DNA from: Cytophagales bacterium
GTDB taxonomy: Bacteria; Bacteroidota; Bacteroidia; Cytophagales; Cyclobacteriaceae
Length of the DNA: 18,712 nt
Direction: 5' to 3'
NCBI GenBank assembly: GCA_003504855.1
Contig: DNZD01000198.1
Span: forward strand, 1 to 18,712
Shown here: positions 6,427 through 14,623 of the stretch, one piece after another
Position numbering within the stretch: position 1 is the first letter of the stretch
Layout of the letters: each line of letters opens with the position of its first letter
The notes under the pieces: model-generated
The model's input: the letters and a program-made list of their open reading frames with translations, nothing else
Database searches by the model: none
Told to the model about the DNA's origin: nothing
Program-made: the position numbers and the translations under genes

Positions 6427-7254
6427 TCATAGCTGTATTGAACCTGAAAGGAGACTTTGCCTGGGTGCCGAATTTGAAGTATTTCCTTTATGCGCCAACG
6501 ATTTGAGAAATGGGATTACATCCTGTTGACCGGGAACAAACAAACGGGCTGCGGTGGTGTTGGAATTACCTACCCGGATGCAAAATGCTTCGGATCCTAG
6601 TTGATTGAAAAGATCTTCATCGGTTTCACTGTCCCCGATGGCCATCACAAAGTCGAAGGGTAGGTGGCCATTCCATTGATTCAGGTACAAACCCTTTTGG
6701 ATTCCTTTTGTTCTTAATTCAATCGACAATTGGCTGTCCAGGATATCAAAATTTGAAGTGTCCTGAAGAAACCATAGCGCATGGATGATCTGATCCTTTT
6801 CCTGATCTGAAAGCCTCCTGACAAGCCCCCGGTAATGCCACACCAGTGACAAAGACTTTTGTTCAAAGTATGATCCGTCGAATTCAAAGGTGAGTGCCTT
6901 CAGGATCTTTATCGCTGAAGGCATCCATTCGGTGGATGTATCTGGCGGATAAAGACAGTTCCAACCTTCTCCTGGGTTTTTGGCAAAAGCCCCGTGTTCC
7001 GCAACCAGGGTAATGGGTAATGAATTGAATGTTGCTTCCATGTATTCCCTGTCTCTTCCACTGATGAGGACAACACGGTTTCGATGATTCAGGCCCAAGG
7101 TGGCCAGTACTTCAACCACCGATTCATCAGGAAATACCCGGTTTGGTCGATCAACAAATGGCACCAGGGTTCCATCATAGTCCAACAGGATTAATCTGTT
7201 AAATGATTTCAGGTAGTGTGATGTTATTTCTTGTTGATTGAGCATGGAGGCCAT
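6427..7254 (-). CDS. otsB: Trehalose-6-phosphate phosphatase
   Basis: This enzyme removes phosphate from trehalose-6-phosphate to give trehalose, in the cytoplasm. It is a HAD-superfamily phosphatase with all motifs: LILLDYDGTLVPF with nucleophile D25 and acid D27, LISGRD with S65, the AEHGA element near residue 86, VWHYR of the cap, lysine K187 in GIQKG, and GDSETDEDLF at about residues 207-216. Length is 275 residues, normal for OtsB. The frame stays open 20 codons upstream, inside the end of otsA, but I chose the ATG at 7254 because it overlaps the otsA stop in the coupled form TGATG and the extra residues do not match the family. The last 20 residues are a non-conserved tail. It follows otsA directly and precedes UPF0316. 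Confidence 0.96.
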   Translation of the reverse strand: MASMLNQQEITSHYLKSFNRLILLDYDGTLVPFVDRPNRVFPDESVVEVLATLGLNHRNRVVLISGRDREYMEATFNSLPITLVAEHGAFAKNPGEGWNCLYPPDTSTEWMPSAIKILKALTFEFDGSYFEQKSLSLVWHYRGLVRRLSDQEKDQIIHALWFLQDTSNFDILDSQLSIELRTKGIQKGLYLNQWNGHLPFDFVMAIGDSETDEDLFNQLGSEAFCIRVGNSNTTAARLFVPGQQDVIPFLKSLAHKGNTSNSAPRQSLLSGSIQL

Positions 7255-8711
7255 CAGGAGTTGAATTTTATTTGTTCTTTGGTCGCGATTGAGTTGAATA
7301 GTTTTTCTGCCCAATAGGTTACGTCATGGGTTTTGATATGATCTTGCATGCGGTGGATGCGGCGACTTTGTTCGGCAGGACTCATTTGAAGGGCTGAAAC
7401 AATAGCATTGGCGATTTCCTGGCGATCATTGGCATTGACTTGAATCGCATCCGTAAGTTCTCCCGATGATCCGGCTGTTTCGCTCAGAATGAGAACGCCA
7501 TTAGACTCTGATCGGCTGGCGACATATTCTTTTGCTACGAGATTCATCCCATCTCGTGATGAAACAATCAAGGCAATGTCTGCAGCACCATAAAGCGCAA
7601 CTAGCTGAGGAAAGTCAATACGCTGATATTGATACAGGATGGGTGTCCAGCCAAATCTTCCATATTGCCCATTGATTCGGCTTACCAGGGCTTCAATCGC
7701 CAGTTTGTTTTCTTTGTATTTTAAGATTGACTCCCGGGATGGAACCATAAGTAAAACATAGCTAACCTTCTCGTGATAGTTGCCGTTTTGTTCCAGGAAA
7801 AGGGCAAAACTTTCCAATCGGCTGAACAGAGCTTTGGTATAGTCGAGCCGATCAACGGATAAGATAATTTTTACCTGACCGACACGTTTTCTTATCTTCT
7901 TTACGGCTACCTGGGTTATCGGCATTTTCGACAAACTGTTGAACTTCTTAAAATCGATGCTGATGGGGTAATGGTCTATGGTGACGGAACGATTGGTCAA
8001 CAGTACACGATTACCTTCAGTGATTGCGTTTGGAAAGACATATTGCATACACTCCAGCAGATAGTTGGCAAATTCCTGTGTCTGAAGTCCAATGACATCG
8101 GCGCCCAATAACCCGGACAATAGCGCGGTGCGCCAGGTGCGTGGCAGCAATCTGAATAGTTCAAAATTGGGGAAGGGTATATGAAGAAAAAAGCCTATTG
8201 AAGCATCAGGAAGGGCCTCCCTGAGAAGTCCAGGAAGCAGCATCCAGTGATAATCATGAATCCAGATAGTATCACCCGGTTGGTAAAGCTGTACGACCTT
8301 CTCGCACATCAGATGGTTTGCTTCTATATAGTTGTCATAATGTGATTGCTCGTAGGAAACAAATGAGGGAAAGTAAAGGAAAAGGGGCCAAAGGGTGGAG
8401 TTGCAAAACCCGTTATAAAATTTGTCTTTCATGCCTTCCCTGAGGAATAGCGAGTGAAGATGGATGCCATCTTTTTGAATTACTTCCTGGTCACTGACTT
8501 TCAGAAACGTAGCCTGAGACAGATCGGACACACCCAGCCAGTGCAGTGACTTAAAATTAGAATTGCGGCCGGCGTTCTCTTTTAGGCTAAAATAGGACGT
8601 GAGTGCAGTGGCAAGACCACCCGCACTGGGCGTGGCTTGGAGTTTCTTCCTGGGGGCAGTAAATGAATACGGAAGACGGTAGGAGACGGTAATCAGGTTT
8701 CCTGAGGTCAT
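7254..8711 (-). CDS. otsA: Trehalose-6-phosphate synthase (GT20)
   Basis: This enzyme joins glucose from a nucleotide sugar (UDP-glucose in most members) to glucose-6-phosphate, making trehalose-6-phosphate. At 485 residues it is full length. The N-terminal loop has SYRLP (R12) and SAGGLATAL (G31-G32). GFCNSTLWPLF follows near residue 101, then WIHDYHWMLLPGLLRE with D153 and FFLHIPFP. The sugar-nucleotide site has SVDRLDYTK (R288, K293) and SSRDGMNLVAKEYVASR (D387-L391, E395). The usual VSNRLP is VSYRLP here. The start at 8711 is the first ATG, 34 bases from an FNR-like palindrome that lies between this gene and the Crp/Fnr-type regulator. It overlaps otsB by one base, so the two enzymes of the pathway are translated together. 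Confidence 0.97.
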   Translation of the reverse strand: MTSGNLITVSYRLPYSFTAPRKKLQATPSAGGLATALTSYFSLKENAGRNSNFKSLHWLGVSDLSQATFLKVSDQEVIQKDGIHLHSLFLREGMKDKFYNGFCNSTLWPLFLYFPSFVSYEQSHYDNYIEANHLMCEKVVQLYQPGDTIWIHDYHWMLLPGLLREALPDASIGFFLHIPFPNFELFRLLPRTWRTALLSGLLGADVIGLQTQEFANYLLECMQYVFPNAITEGNRVLLTNRSVTIDHYPISIDFKKFNSLSKMPITQVAVKKIRKRVGQVKIILSVDRLDYTKALFSRLESFALFLEQNGNYHEKVSYVLLMVPSRESILKYKENKLAIEALVSRINGQYGRFGWTPILYQYQRIDFPQLVALYGAADIALIVSSRDGMNLVAKEYVASRSESNGVLILSETAGSSGELTDAIQVNANDRQEIANAIVSALQMSPAEQSRRIHRMQDHIKTHDVTYWAEKLFNSIATKEQIKFNS

Positions 8712-8744
8712 GCTGCAATAAGCAGGACCAGGGCTGCAAATAAT

Positions 8745-8758
8745 TTGACACTTGTCAA
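8745..8758. promoter_or_regulatory. FNR/CRP-like palindrome upstream of otsA
   Basis: TTGACA-CT-TGTCAA is a perfect 14-base palindrome. It has the TTGAN6TCAA layout of the Crp/Fnr superfamily, with C/G in place of the T/A of the classical FNR site TTGAT-N4-ATCAA. It sits in the 61-base gap between the stop of a Crp/Fnr-type regulator and the start of otsA, with its edge 34 bases from the otsA ATG. A loosely -7-like ATTATTTGC lies just downstream on the minus strand, so bound protein could overlap the promoter. Confidence 0.55.
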
Positions 8759-8772
8759 GTTAAAGCATTATG

Positions 8773-9450
8773 TCAGGCTGCCAGCTGTTGCAATATGTCA
8801 GTTCGGGTAATGACTATTTTTCTCCCTACGATTTTGATGATTTTGTCTTTTCTGAATTGACTGATAATACGTGCGATTGTTTCATGGGTCGTACCCACAA
8901 AGGATGCAAGGTCCTTTCTGGAAAGTGTGATTTCAGACTGAACGGCTCCAGGTTTCTTGTATTTCTCGGCGAGAATTAACAGGCTCAGAGCGGTTCTTTC
9001 TTTCACGGATTTTTGTGCAAAGGCCGCAATCCGGTTGACGAGGACTGTAAATTCATGGCTCAGGTTCTCAAGGAGGAGATTAGACAGTGATGCCGATTGC
9101 CGTAAAGTGTTCATAAAATGCCTGGCCGGCAAATAATACAACCCGCATTCCTCCAGGGTCATGGCAGAAGCCGGATGCTTGTCGTGGCAAAGGAGCGGAC
9201 GGTAGCCAAACATTTCACCTGGTGTATAGATATACACGATTTGTTCGTTGCCATTTGGAGTGATTTGAAACAGCTTCACCTTGCCGCGTTTAATGATGTA
9301 CACGCCTTTTGGAAAACTTCCTTCAGGATACAACAGCTTTCCTTTTTTTACTTTTTTTAACTGCAGTTCCTTTCTGAAGAGCGATAGATCGAGGTCACGC
9401 AAAACCCGAAGCAGACTGGGACTACTAAAATAATATTTTGAAATATTCAT
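8773..9450 (-). CDS. Crp/Fnr-family transcriptional regulator
   Basis: A 225-residue regulator with an N-terminal cyclic-nucleotide-type beta barrel (about 25-115; KGKLLYPEGSFPKGVYIIKRGKVKLF is its core, here split as KGKLLYPEG and GVYIIKRGKVKLF). A long dimer helix (about 120-155) and a C-terminal winged helix (about 170-222) follow. The recognition helix is GTTHETIARIISQFR with E190 and R194, the contacts that read the TTGA-type half site. FNR has serine where this has A193. The phosphate-binding cassette reads GEMFGYRPLL...HPASAM, lacking the glutamate and arginine that bind cAMP, and there is no N-terminal cysteine cluster, so neither cAMP nor an FNR-type iron-sulfur sensor is expected. 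It lies directly upstream of otsA in the same direction and may control it. Confidence 0.93.
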   Translation of the reverse strand: MNISKYYFSSPSLLRVLRDLDLSLFRKELQLKKVKKGKLLYPEGSFPKGVYIIKRGKVKLFQITPNGNEQIVYIYTPGEMFGYRPLLCHDKHPASAMTLEECGLYYLPARHFMNTLRQSASLSNLLLENLSHEFTVLVNRIAAFAQKSVKERTALSLLILAEKYKKPGAVQSEITLSRKDLASFVGTTHETIARIISQFRKDKIIKIVGRKIVITRTDILQQLAA

Positions 9451-9522
9451 GATCTTGCTGGGAAGTATTTCGCAGTACCCAAAGTTTATGAAGGCATTAT
9501 GGCAGCTGGTAACCTTTTTGCC

Positions 9523-10824
9523 TCAGTCTCTGGTACGGAGCTTTGTAAACTCATTTATCCAACACCCGACATGCATTTTTTGGCCAGCCTGATAGTTCAG
9601 CAGGAATATCTCTTCTCTTGAGGGAAAAGACTTTCTGGCTAATTCCATTTTTTGAGTATCACCGGCTTTTTCATAATAATCGTACGCAATAAGGTACACC
9701 AGACGGTCATCGGCTTGATTGATCAATTGTGCACAGGATGAAAAACTGTTGTAGTACAAATCACCAATTTTAGTTAATGCATCGGTACGCGAAGGTTGGA
9801 TGTGGAGGGCCGCCCTAAATGCCTCTCTGGCGCGCTGGGGTGAAGCAATTTTCGCCCACAAACTCCCCAGGTACATCAGTATATCTGTAGAATCGCTGCC
9901 AGAGGAAGCCAATGCCAGGCTCCGGTAGAAGTATGATTTGGCGATCTCCAGTTCGTCACGCAGGTAGTATTCCACACCCAGGGTCTTGCCAAGTCCAAAA
10001 TCAGCTTCCTTCTCAAACACCAGTTTACCGGTAGCCAGCCAAAGTTCATCTACCGGGCATTTCTTCAGCAGCAAATGGGCGAATATGGTCTTTGCGAGGC
10101 TCGTGTCTTTCGGTGTGACCTTAAATGCGGGCGCATAGGTACTGTGAATAAAGTCGCAGGTTACATCGATCACCTTCAGCGAAAGTTGGTCAATCCGTGT
10201 TTTGTAGCCGAGCAATTTGTTTTTCTTCGTTTGGTCCTTACCCGCCAGTTTAATTTTCCTATTCAGAAGGTCCACCAACACTTGATATCGCTTCTGAATT
10301 TCATCCTGGGTTAGCGACTTATCCCGCAGTTGAGTGACTACCATGCTTTCCATGTAGGGAACCAAAGCAGCATCAGGGATGTCTTGATCGCAAATCTTGA
10401 AGGCTTCGTCCATCGCACCGAGAACCCTTGCCGGGTCTGTACCATTAATTTCATAGCGAAAGACGGTCATGGCCTTTCTGAACGCCACGTTCTTGAGTTC
10501 TCCGCAATGCGCTGATCTCAGATCGTAAATAATGATCACCGAATCCAGGTATCTTCTTTTCATGGCCGGATCTGATGCAGCCGCAATCATACCTTCATAA
10601 ACTTCCACACCATGAATGTAAATACTGCGATTAAGGTTTGGTGCGTAGGCGAGGAGCCATTGCAGTGGTGCTCGGGCCTGCTTATAGTCCTTGCCTTTGG
10701 TGGCATCCTGAAGGAGTACCAATTGCTCCTCGGCTTTGACTTTATTCTCAGGCCAGTTCCAGCCGCTACATTGACAAAAAGCGGAAAACGGAAAAAGGAC
10801 GAGAACAACTATCATGGTTCTCAT
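9523..10824 (-). CDS. Secreted TPR-repeat protein
   Basis: A 433-residue protein with a signal peptide (MRTMIVVLVLFPFSAFCQ), giving a mature start at C or S of CSGWNWPE; the sequence before the cysteine is not a proper lipobox, so ordinary secretion to the periplasm is more likely than lipidation. The first 230 residues are helical (for example QARAPLQWLLAYAPNLNRSIYIH). A run of tetratricopeptide-like repeats lies at about residues 270-370, including AKSYFYRSLALASSG and AREAFRAALHIQPSRTDALTKIGDLYYN. The GWNWPE...KAEEQ opening recalls a Bacteroidota group of TPR proteins I cannot name. The frame is open to 10899, but the ATG at 10824 begins the signal peptide exactly and avoids the terminator at 10898-10926. 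TPRs normally mediate protein contacts; partners are unknown. Confidence 0.8.
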   Translation of the reverse strand: MRTMIVVLVLFPFSAFCQCSGWNWPENKVKAEEQLVLLQDATKGKDYKQARAPLQWLLAYAPNLNRSIYIHGVEVYEGMIAAASDPAMKRRYLDSVIIIYDLRSAHCGELKNVAFRKAMTVFRYEINGTDPARVLGAMDEAFKICDQDIPDAALVPYMESMVVTQLRDKSLTQDEIQKRYQVLVDLLNRKIKLAGKDQTKKNKLLGYKTRIDQLSLKVIDVTCDFIHSTYAPAFKVTPKDTSLAKTIFAHLLLKKCPVDELWLATGKLVFEKEADFGLGKTLGVEYYLRDELEIAKSYFYRSLALASSGSDSTDILMYLGSLWAKIASPQRAREAFRAALHIQPSRTDALTKIGDLYYNSFSSCAQLINQADDRLVYLIAYDYYEKAGDTQKMELARKSFPSREEIFLLNYQAGQKMHVGCWINEFTKLRTRD

Positions 10825-10897
10825 AGGATGCAATCGTTGCTTTGTGTAAATGTCTCTGGTGCTTTGTAGATAAAATTTGATGATTATCAAATTCGAC

Positions 10898-10926
10898 AAA
10901 AATCAGGCCCCCTGGGGAGGCCTGAT
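10898..10926 (-). terminator. Intrinsic terminator of the two-component operon
   Basis: On the minus strand, ATCAGGCC (10926 to 10919) pairs with GGCCTGAT (10909 to 10902), with further G/C pairing inside the loop, and is followed by TTTT (10901-10898). It lies about 90 bases beyond the stop of the histidine kinase gene and before the TPR gene start, separating the two transcription units. Confidence 0.82.
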
Positions 10927-11017
10927 CCTTTAAACCAGAAACTTGAAAAATGAACATTCGAAAATACCGCTTAATAGCCTTAAGCAAATAGAAAGCGGAT
11001 TAGAAAGAAATTAGAAT

Positions 11018-12385
11018 TTAGGCAACCGGGAATATCACGGAGACCTGAGTTCCCTCACCCAGGCTGGAATCAATTTCAATAGTGCCTTGATGAATGGCAA
11101 TAATCCGTTGACTCAGCGATAAACCTATTCCATGCCCCTTGATTTTGGAAGTATTATTTGATCGGTAAAAGGGCTGGAAAATATTCTGAATTTCCTTTTT
11201 GTCAATACCAGGTCCGTTATCAAATACCCTTATTTCCAGTTCTTCATTGGTGCAGATCAGTGAAATCGTAGCCTGGTGATCGTTGGAGAACTTGCATGCG
11301 TTTTCAATGATATTTTGAAGGGCGGTTTTCAATAAATAGGGATTAGCCAGCAAGTACAATTTTGATTCCTCTTCGGGCATGGTGATGGTGTGTATGTCCA
11401 CCTTATAATTGGTGTTCAGGGTCAAGACACTTTCACGAACTTCCCAGAGGATTTCATCGAGTCGTAATGATGTCTTCTGAAAAACGGCATTCTCCTGATT
11501 TACTGAAGCCAAATCCAGTAGACTGGTCGACATTTGATTTAATTCACGAACGTCTTCCAGCACCGAATAGAGTATTCTTACATATTCTTCAGGTTTGCGC
11601 TGATTAAGCAAAGTAACTTCCAATTGAGAAGTTATTTTGGTTAACGGGTTTTTTAATTCGTGTGAGACATTAGCGACAAATGTTTTTTGCAGCGTAAAGG
11701 CATTGTCAATTTTTATCAACAAATTATTAAATATGGTTATCAAGGCTCCAATTTCATCAGGCTTTTCTCCTCCTGGAAGCCTCTTGCTTAAATCCTGAGT
11801 TGATATGTGCTGGACTCCGATCATTACCTCATTGATAGGTTTGAGTGCGCGTCCTGAATAGATCCAGCCTGAGGTGGCGACAATGCCAATCATGAGAATG
11901 AACAGGCCCGCCATCAGGGTGCCAAGATCATTAAGCCTGGCATGTCCTTCCACATTTATGGCGCCTGCCAATACGGTGTAAGTTTTTCCGATGTTGCTGT
12001 ATGAAATTCCGATGATATCGTAGTTTGATTGCCTGAAAATCTGAGGACTTTTTCTGGTTACGTCCCTGATCATGCTGTTAGCCGTCAGAAAATTGACGGT
12101 ATCATTACTGGTATAGATTTCTTTTCCGGACTCATCATAAATTGAGATGTTTTCTCCATGCAGGATGTCCGACCTGGACAAGTCAATTGCTTTTAGCACG
12201 GATGAATCAACCTCCTCAACCTTCAATAAGAGGATAGCTGAGGTTGTGGCCTTTTCTTTTAGCCGGTTGTGAAACGACTCTTCAATGCGCTTCTGAAAAA
12301 AGAGGTATAATGAAATGAACGATACCAGCAAAATACCACTCACCAGGAATGTGAATTGTAAAGTCAGCGTTGACCTGATTTTCAT
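11018..12385 (-). CDS. Two-component sensor histidine kinase
   Basis: A 455-residue membrane kinase that autophosphorylates and passes phosphate to the neighbouring regulator. The layout is TM1 at about 9-30, a periplasmic domain of about 120 residues (31-155), TM2 at about 156-178, a HAMP linker (about 180-230), and a HisKA domain with phosphoacceptor H242 in VANVSHELKNPLTK. The ATPase domain has an N box (ENACKFSN, N362), DNGPGID (D389-G393) and GHGIGLSLSQ (G417-G421). This is the CusS/ArlS-like layout that usually pairs with OmpR-type regulators. The start codon overlaps the regulator stop by four bases (ATGA). The signal is unknown; the periplasmic domain has no metal-binding cluster of His or Cys that I can see. 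A terminator follows. Confidence 0.96.
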   Translation of the reverse strand: MKIRSTLTLQFTFLVSGILLVSFISLYLFFQKRIEESFHNRLKEKATTSAILLLKVEEVDSSVLKAIDLSRSDILHGENISIYDESGKEIYTSNDTVNFLTANSMIRDVTRKSPQIFRQSNYDIIGISYSNIGKTYTVLAGAINVEGHARLNDLGTLMAGLFILMIGIVATSGWIYSGRALKPINEVMIGVQHISTQDLSKRLPGGEKPDEIGALITIFNNLLIKIDNAFTLQKTFVANVSHELKNPLTKITSQLEVTLLNQRKPEEYVRILYSVLEDVRELNQMSTSLLDLASVNQENAVFQKTSLRLDEILWEVRESVLTLNTNYKVDIHTITMPEEESKLYLLANPYLLKTALQNIIENACKFSNDHQATISLICTNEELEIRVFDNGPGIDKKEIQNIFQPFYRSNNTSKIKGHGIGLSLSQRIIAIHQGTIEIDSSLGEGTQVSVIFPVA

Positions 12386-13059
12386 TGGGACTCTAGTCTA
12401 AGTATATAGCCCATCCCAAATTGTGTGTGGATAATTTTGGAATCAAAGCCCTTGTCTACTTTCTTTCTTAGATAATTCACGTAAACCTCAACCATGTTGG
12501 TTCCGGTATCAAAATCCACTTTCCATATGTTTCGGGCCAATTCCGCTCTTGAAATAATCTTGCCCGGATGATTAAGAAAGTAGTGCAGCAGTGCAAATTC
12601 CTTTGCTGTCAGATCGATGGTGCGATTACCTCGTTTCACAATTCTCATGTCGCAATCCATAACAACATCTGCAAAGGTCAATAGATTGGCTGTTGTCGGA
12701 CGGCTGCGCTTGATGAGTGATTTAATGCGGACCAGCAATTCCTTAAATTCAAATGGCTTAACTAAGTAATCATCGGCACCCAGCTCAAAGCCTTGTACTT
12801 TTTCATCGGTAGAACCCAGGGCGGTTAATATGAGTATGGGGACATTTACGTTGGCTTCCCGGAGTTTCCGGCACAATTCACGACCGTCTAATTTGGGTAG
12901 CAATAGGTCGGTAATGATCAAATCATAGCTTTTGGTGAGCCCCAGCGAAAGACCTTCTGAGCCGTCCTGGGCCATATCTACTTCATAGGTATTCTCTTCC
13001 AGGCCCTTCTTGATATAATAGGCGGTTTTGTCTTCATCTTCAACAAGCAGAATCTTCAT
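12382..13059 (-). CDS. OmpR/PhoB-type response regulator
   Basis: A 225-residue DNA-binding regulator. The receiver domain (about 1-115) has acidic residues E7 and D8, phosphorylation site D51 (DLIITDLLLPKLDG), T79 and K101 (DDYLVKPFEF). The C-terminal winged helix (about 128-222) has the family marks DLTAKEFALLHYFLNHPGKI, SRAELARNIW and NMVEVYVNYLRKKVD. It is the first gene of a two-gene operon with the kinase, overlapping it by four bases. Upstream, in the 127-base gap to nhaD, two copies of TTATTAGAA are spaced by 11 bases, the usual spacing for a dimer of this family. The regulator therefore probably controls itself, nhaD or both; that is inference. Confidence 0.96.
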   Translation of the reverse strand: MKILLVEDEDKTAYYIKKGLEENTYEVDMAQDGSEGLSLGLTKSYDLIITDLLLPKLDGRELCRKLREANVNVPILILTALGSTDEKVQGFELGADDYLVKPFEFKELLVRIKSLIKRSRPTTANLLTFADVVMDCDMRIVKRGNRTIDLTAKEFALLHYFLNHPGKIISRAELARNIWKVDFDTGTNMVEVYVNYLRKKVDKGFDSKIIHTQFGMGYILRLESQ

Positions 13060-13100
13060 GAGATAAACATAATGAATAAGCGTAAGGTTACGGTTGGCTG

Positions 13101-13122
13101 CTTATTAGAATTTTATTAGAAC
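13101..13122. promoter_or_regulatory. Direct repeat TTATTAGAA x2, probable response-regulator site
   Basis: TTATTAGAA occurs at 13102-13110 and again at 13113-13121, an exact direct repeat with an 11-base step. OmpR/PhoB-family dimers bind tandem half sites spaced by 10-11 bases. It lies about 42 bases from the regulator start (13059) and 65 from the nhaD start, in the shared divergent promoter region. Confidence 0.6.
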
Positions 13123-13186
13123 CAGATTGGCGGATGAGTAATTTATCCTATTCCATATACCTTGACTGTCGCAAAATATTGTGAAT

Positions 13187-14536
13187 ATGGAAATCCTGAT
13201 CGTGATCATTTTCATCACCGGCTATATTTTAATTGCTTTGGAACATCCGATTAAGATTAATAAAACCGCTACCGCACTGCTTACCGGGGTGTTGTGTTGG
13301 GCGCTTTTTGCAATTGGTGTTCCCACTAGTTTGGTAATTGAAAGTGCGTCGTATGCTTCTTTCCTGAAGGAGTTGCCTGTCGTAACGAATGCGGCCAGTG
13401 ACTCCCCCGGATTGTTCCATATGTTTGTTCAGCATGAGTTGGCTCATCACCTGAGTGATATATCTTCAATTCTTTTTTTTCTGATGGGGGCCATGACCAT
13501 TGTTGAGTTGATAGATGCTCATGATGGATTTCAGTTTATTACCAATCGGATTAAGACCCGGGATGTCAGGATGTTGTTATGGATCGTTTGCTGGGTTGCA
13601 TTTGTTTTATCTGCCATCCTGGATAATCTGACAACCGCCATTGTAATGGTTTCGCTGGTCAGGAGATTGGTTCCTTATCGTGACACCAGGATGCTGTTTG
13701 CCGGGATGATCATCATCGCCGCCAACGCCGGCGGAGCCTGGTCACCGATTGGCGACGTAACTACAACCATGTTGTGGATTGGTGGTCAAATTACCACTAT
13801 TGCCATTATCAAAAGCGTTCTTATTCCCAGCATGATTTGCCTGTTGGTCCCGCTGCTGTATCTGTCATTTACCCTGAAAGGAAAAATGGAAGGTTTTGAG
13901 CATTTGAATGAGCCATCTAAAGAGGCAGCAACTGGTGGTAAAACTATGTTTTTGGTAGGAATTGGAATTCTGATTTCGGTGCCCGTATTTAAAACAGTAA
14001 CTCACCTTCCACCATTTATGGGTATGCTGCTTGGCCTCGGGATTATTTGGGTGGTGTCCGAACTTATCAACCCGAGCCTTGATGACTTTTCAAAAAAGAA
14101 ATATTCGGCAGCTGGCGCCCTTTCCCGCATTGACGTATCCAGCGTTCTATTCTTCTTTGGCATACTGCTGGCCGTCGGGGCTTTGGAATCGATGCAGATA
14201 TTACACCATTTTGCCGATTACCTCAGCTACACCGTTGGCGACAATCGAATTATTATAAGCTTGATTGGCGCCGTATCGGCCATTGTGGACAATGTGCCTC
14301 TTGTCGCAGCCTGTATTGGAATGTAATCATTGGATGCTTATCCTCAGGATCACATGATCTGGGAGTACCTGGCCTATTGTGCTGGAACTGGCGGAAGCCT
14401 GCTGATTATCGGATCGGCTGCCGGGGTAGCCGTAATGGGTATGGAACAAATAGACTTTGTTTGGTATTTAAAGAAAATATCATTCCTGGCATTGTTAGGA
14501 TACGCAGGGGGTGCTGTTTGTTATCTGATATGGTAA
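13187..14536 (+). pseudogene. nhaD: NhaD-type Na+/H+ antiporter, interrupted by an in-frame TAA
   Basis: The translation matches NhaD sodium/proton antiporters throughout: about a dozen hydrophobic helices, ILDNLTTAIVMVSLVRRL, NAGGAWSPIGDVTTTMLW and VDNVPLVAA. At codon 380 (14324-14326) a TAA stops the frame after CIGM. The same frame then continues SLDAYPQDHMIWEYLAYCAG with the conserved CAGTGGSLLIIGSAAG and two more helices to a TGA-free end at TAA 14534-14536. In relatives the stop position is normally tyrosine (GMY), so a single base change explains it; no base has been gained or lost. The truncated 379-residue product would lack about 70 residues and the final helices, so it is probably inactive. 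A GTG two codons upstream (13181) is an alternative start. It is divergent from the two-component operon. A sequence error cannot be excluded. Confidence 0.9.
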
Positions 14537-14623
14537 TTCCTGTTCAAAGAAAGCGCATCAGTTATTGGATTGTTGATTGGAATTTTTGCCCACTTTGCAC
14601 AATAAAGAGTATGGGGTTTATTT

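Noticed and set aside
10825..10899. N-terminal extension of the TPR protein
   Set aside because: It would put 25 polar residues before a clear signal peptide and reach back to the terminator of the upstream operon.
14321..14335. Frameshift in nhaD
   Set aside because: The sequence after the stop continues in the same frame with the expected family residues, so it is a nonsense change and not an insertion or deletion.
13187..14536. TAA reassigned to an amino acid in this organism
   Set aside because: Other genes here, such as those ending at 3029 and 17090, end at TAA at the expected family length, so TAA works as a stop.
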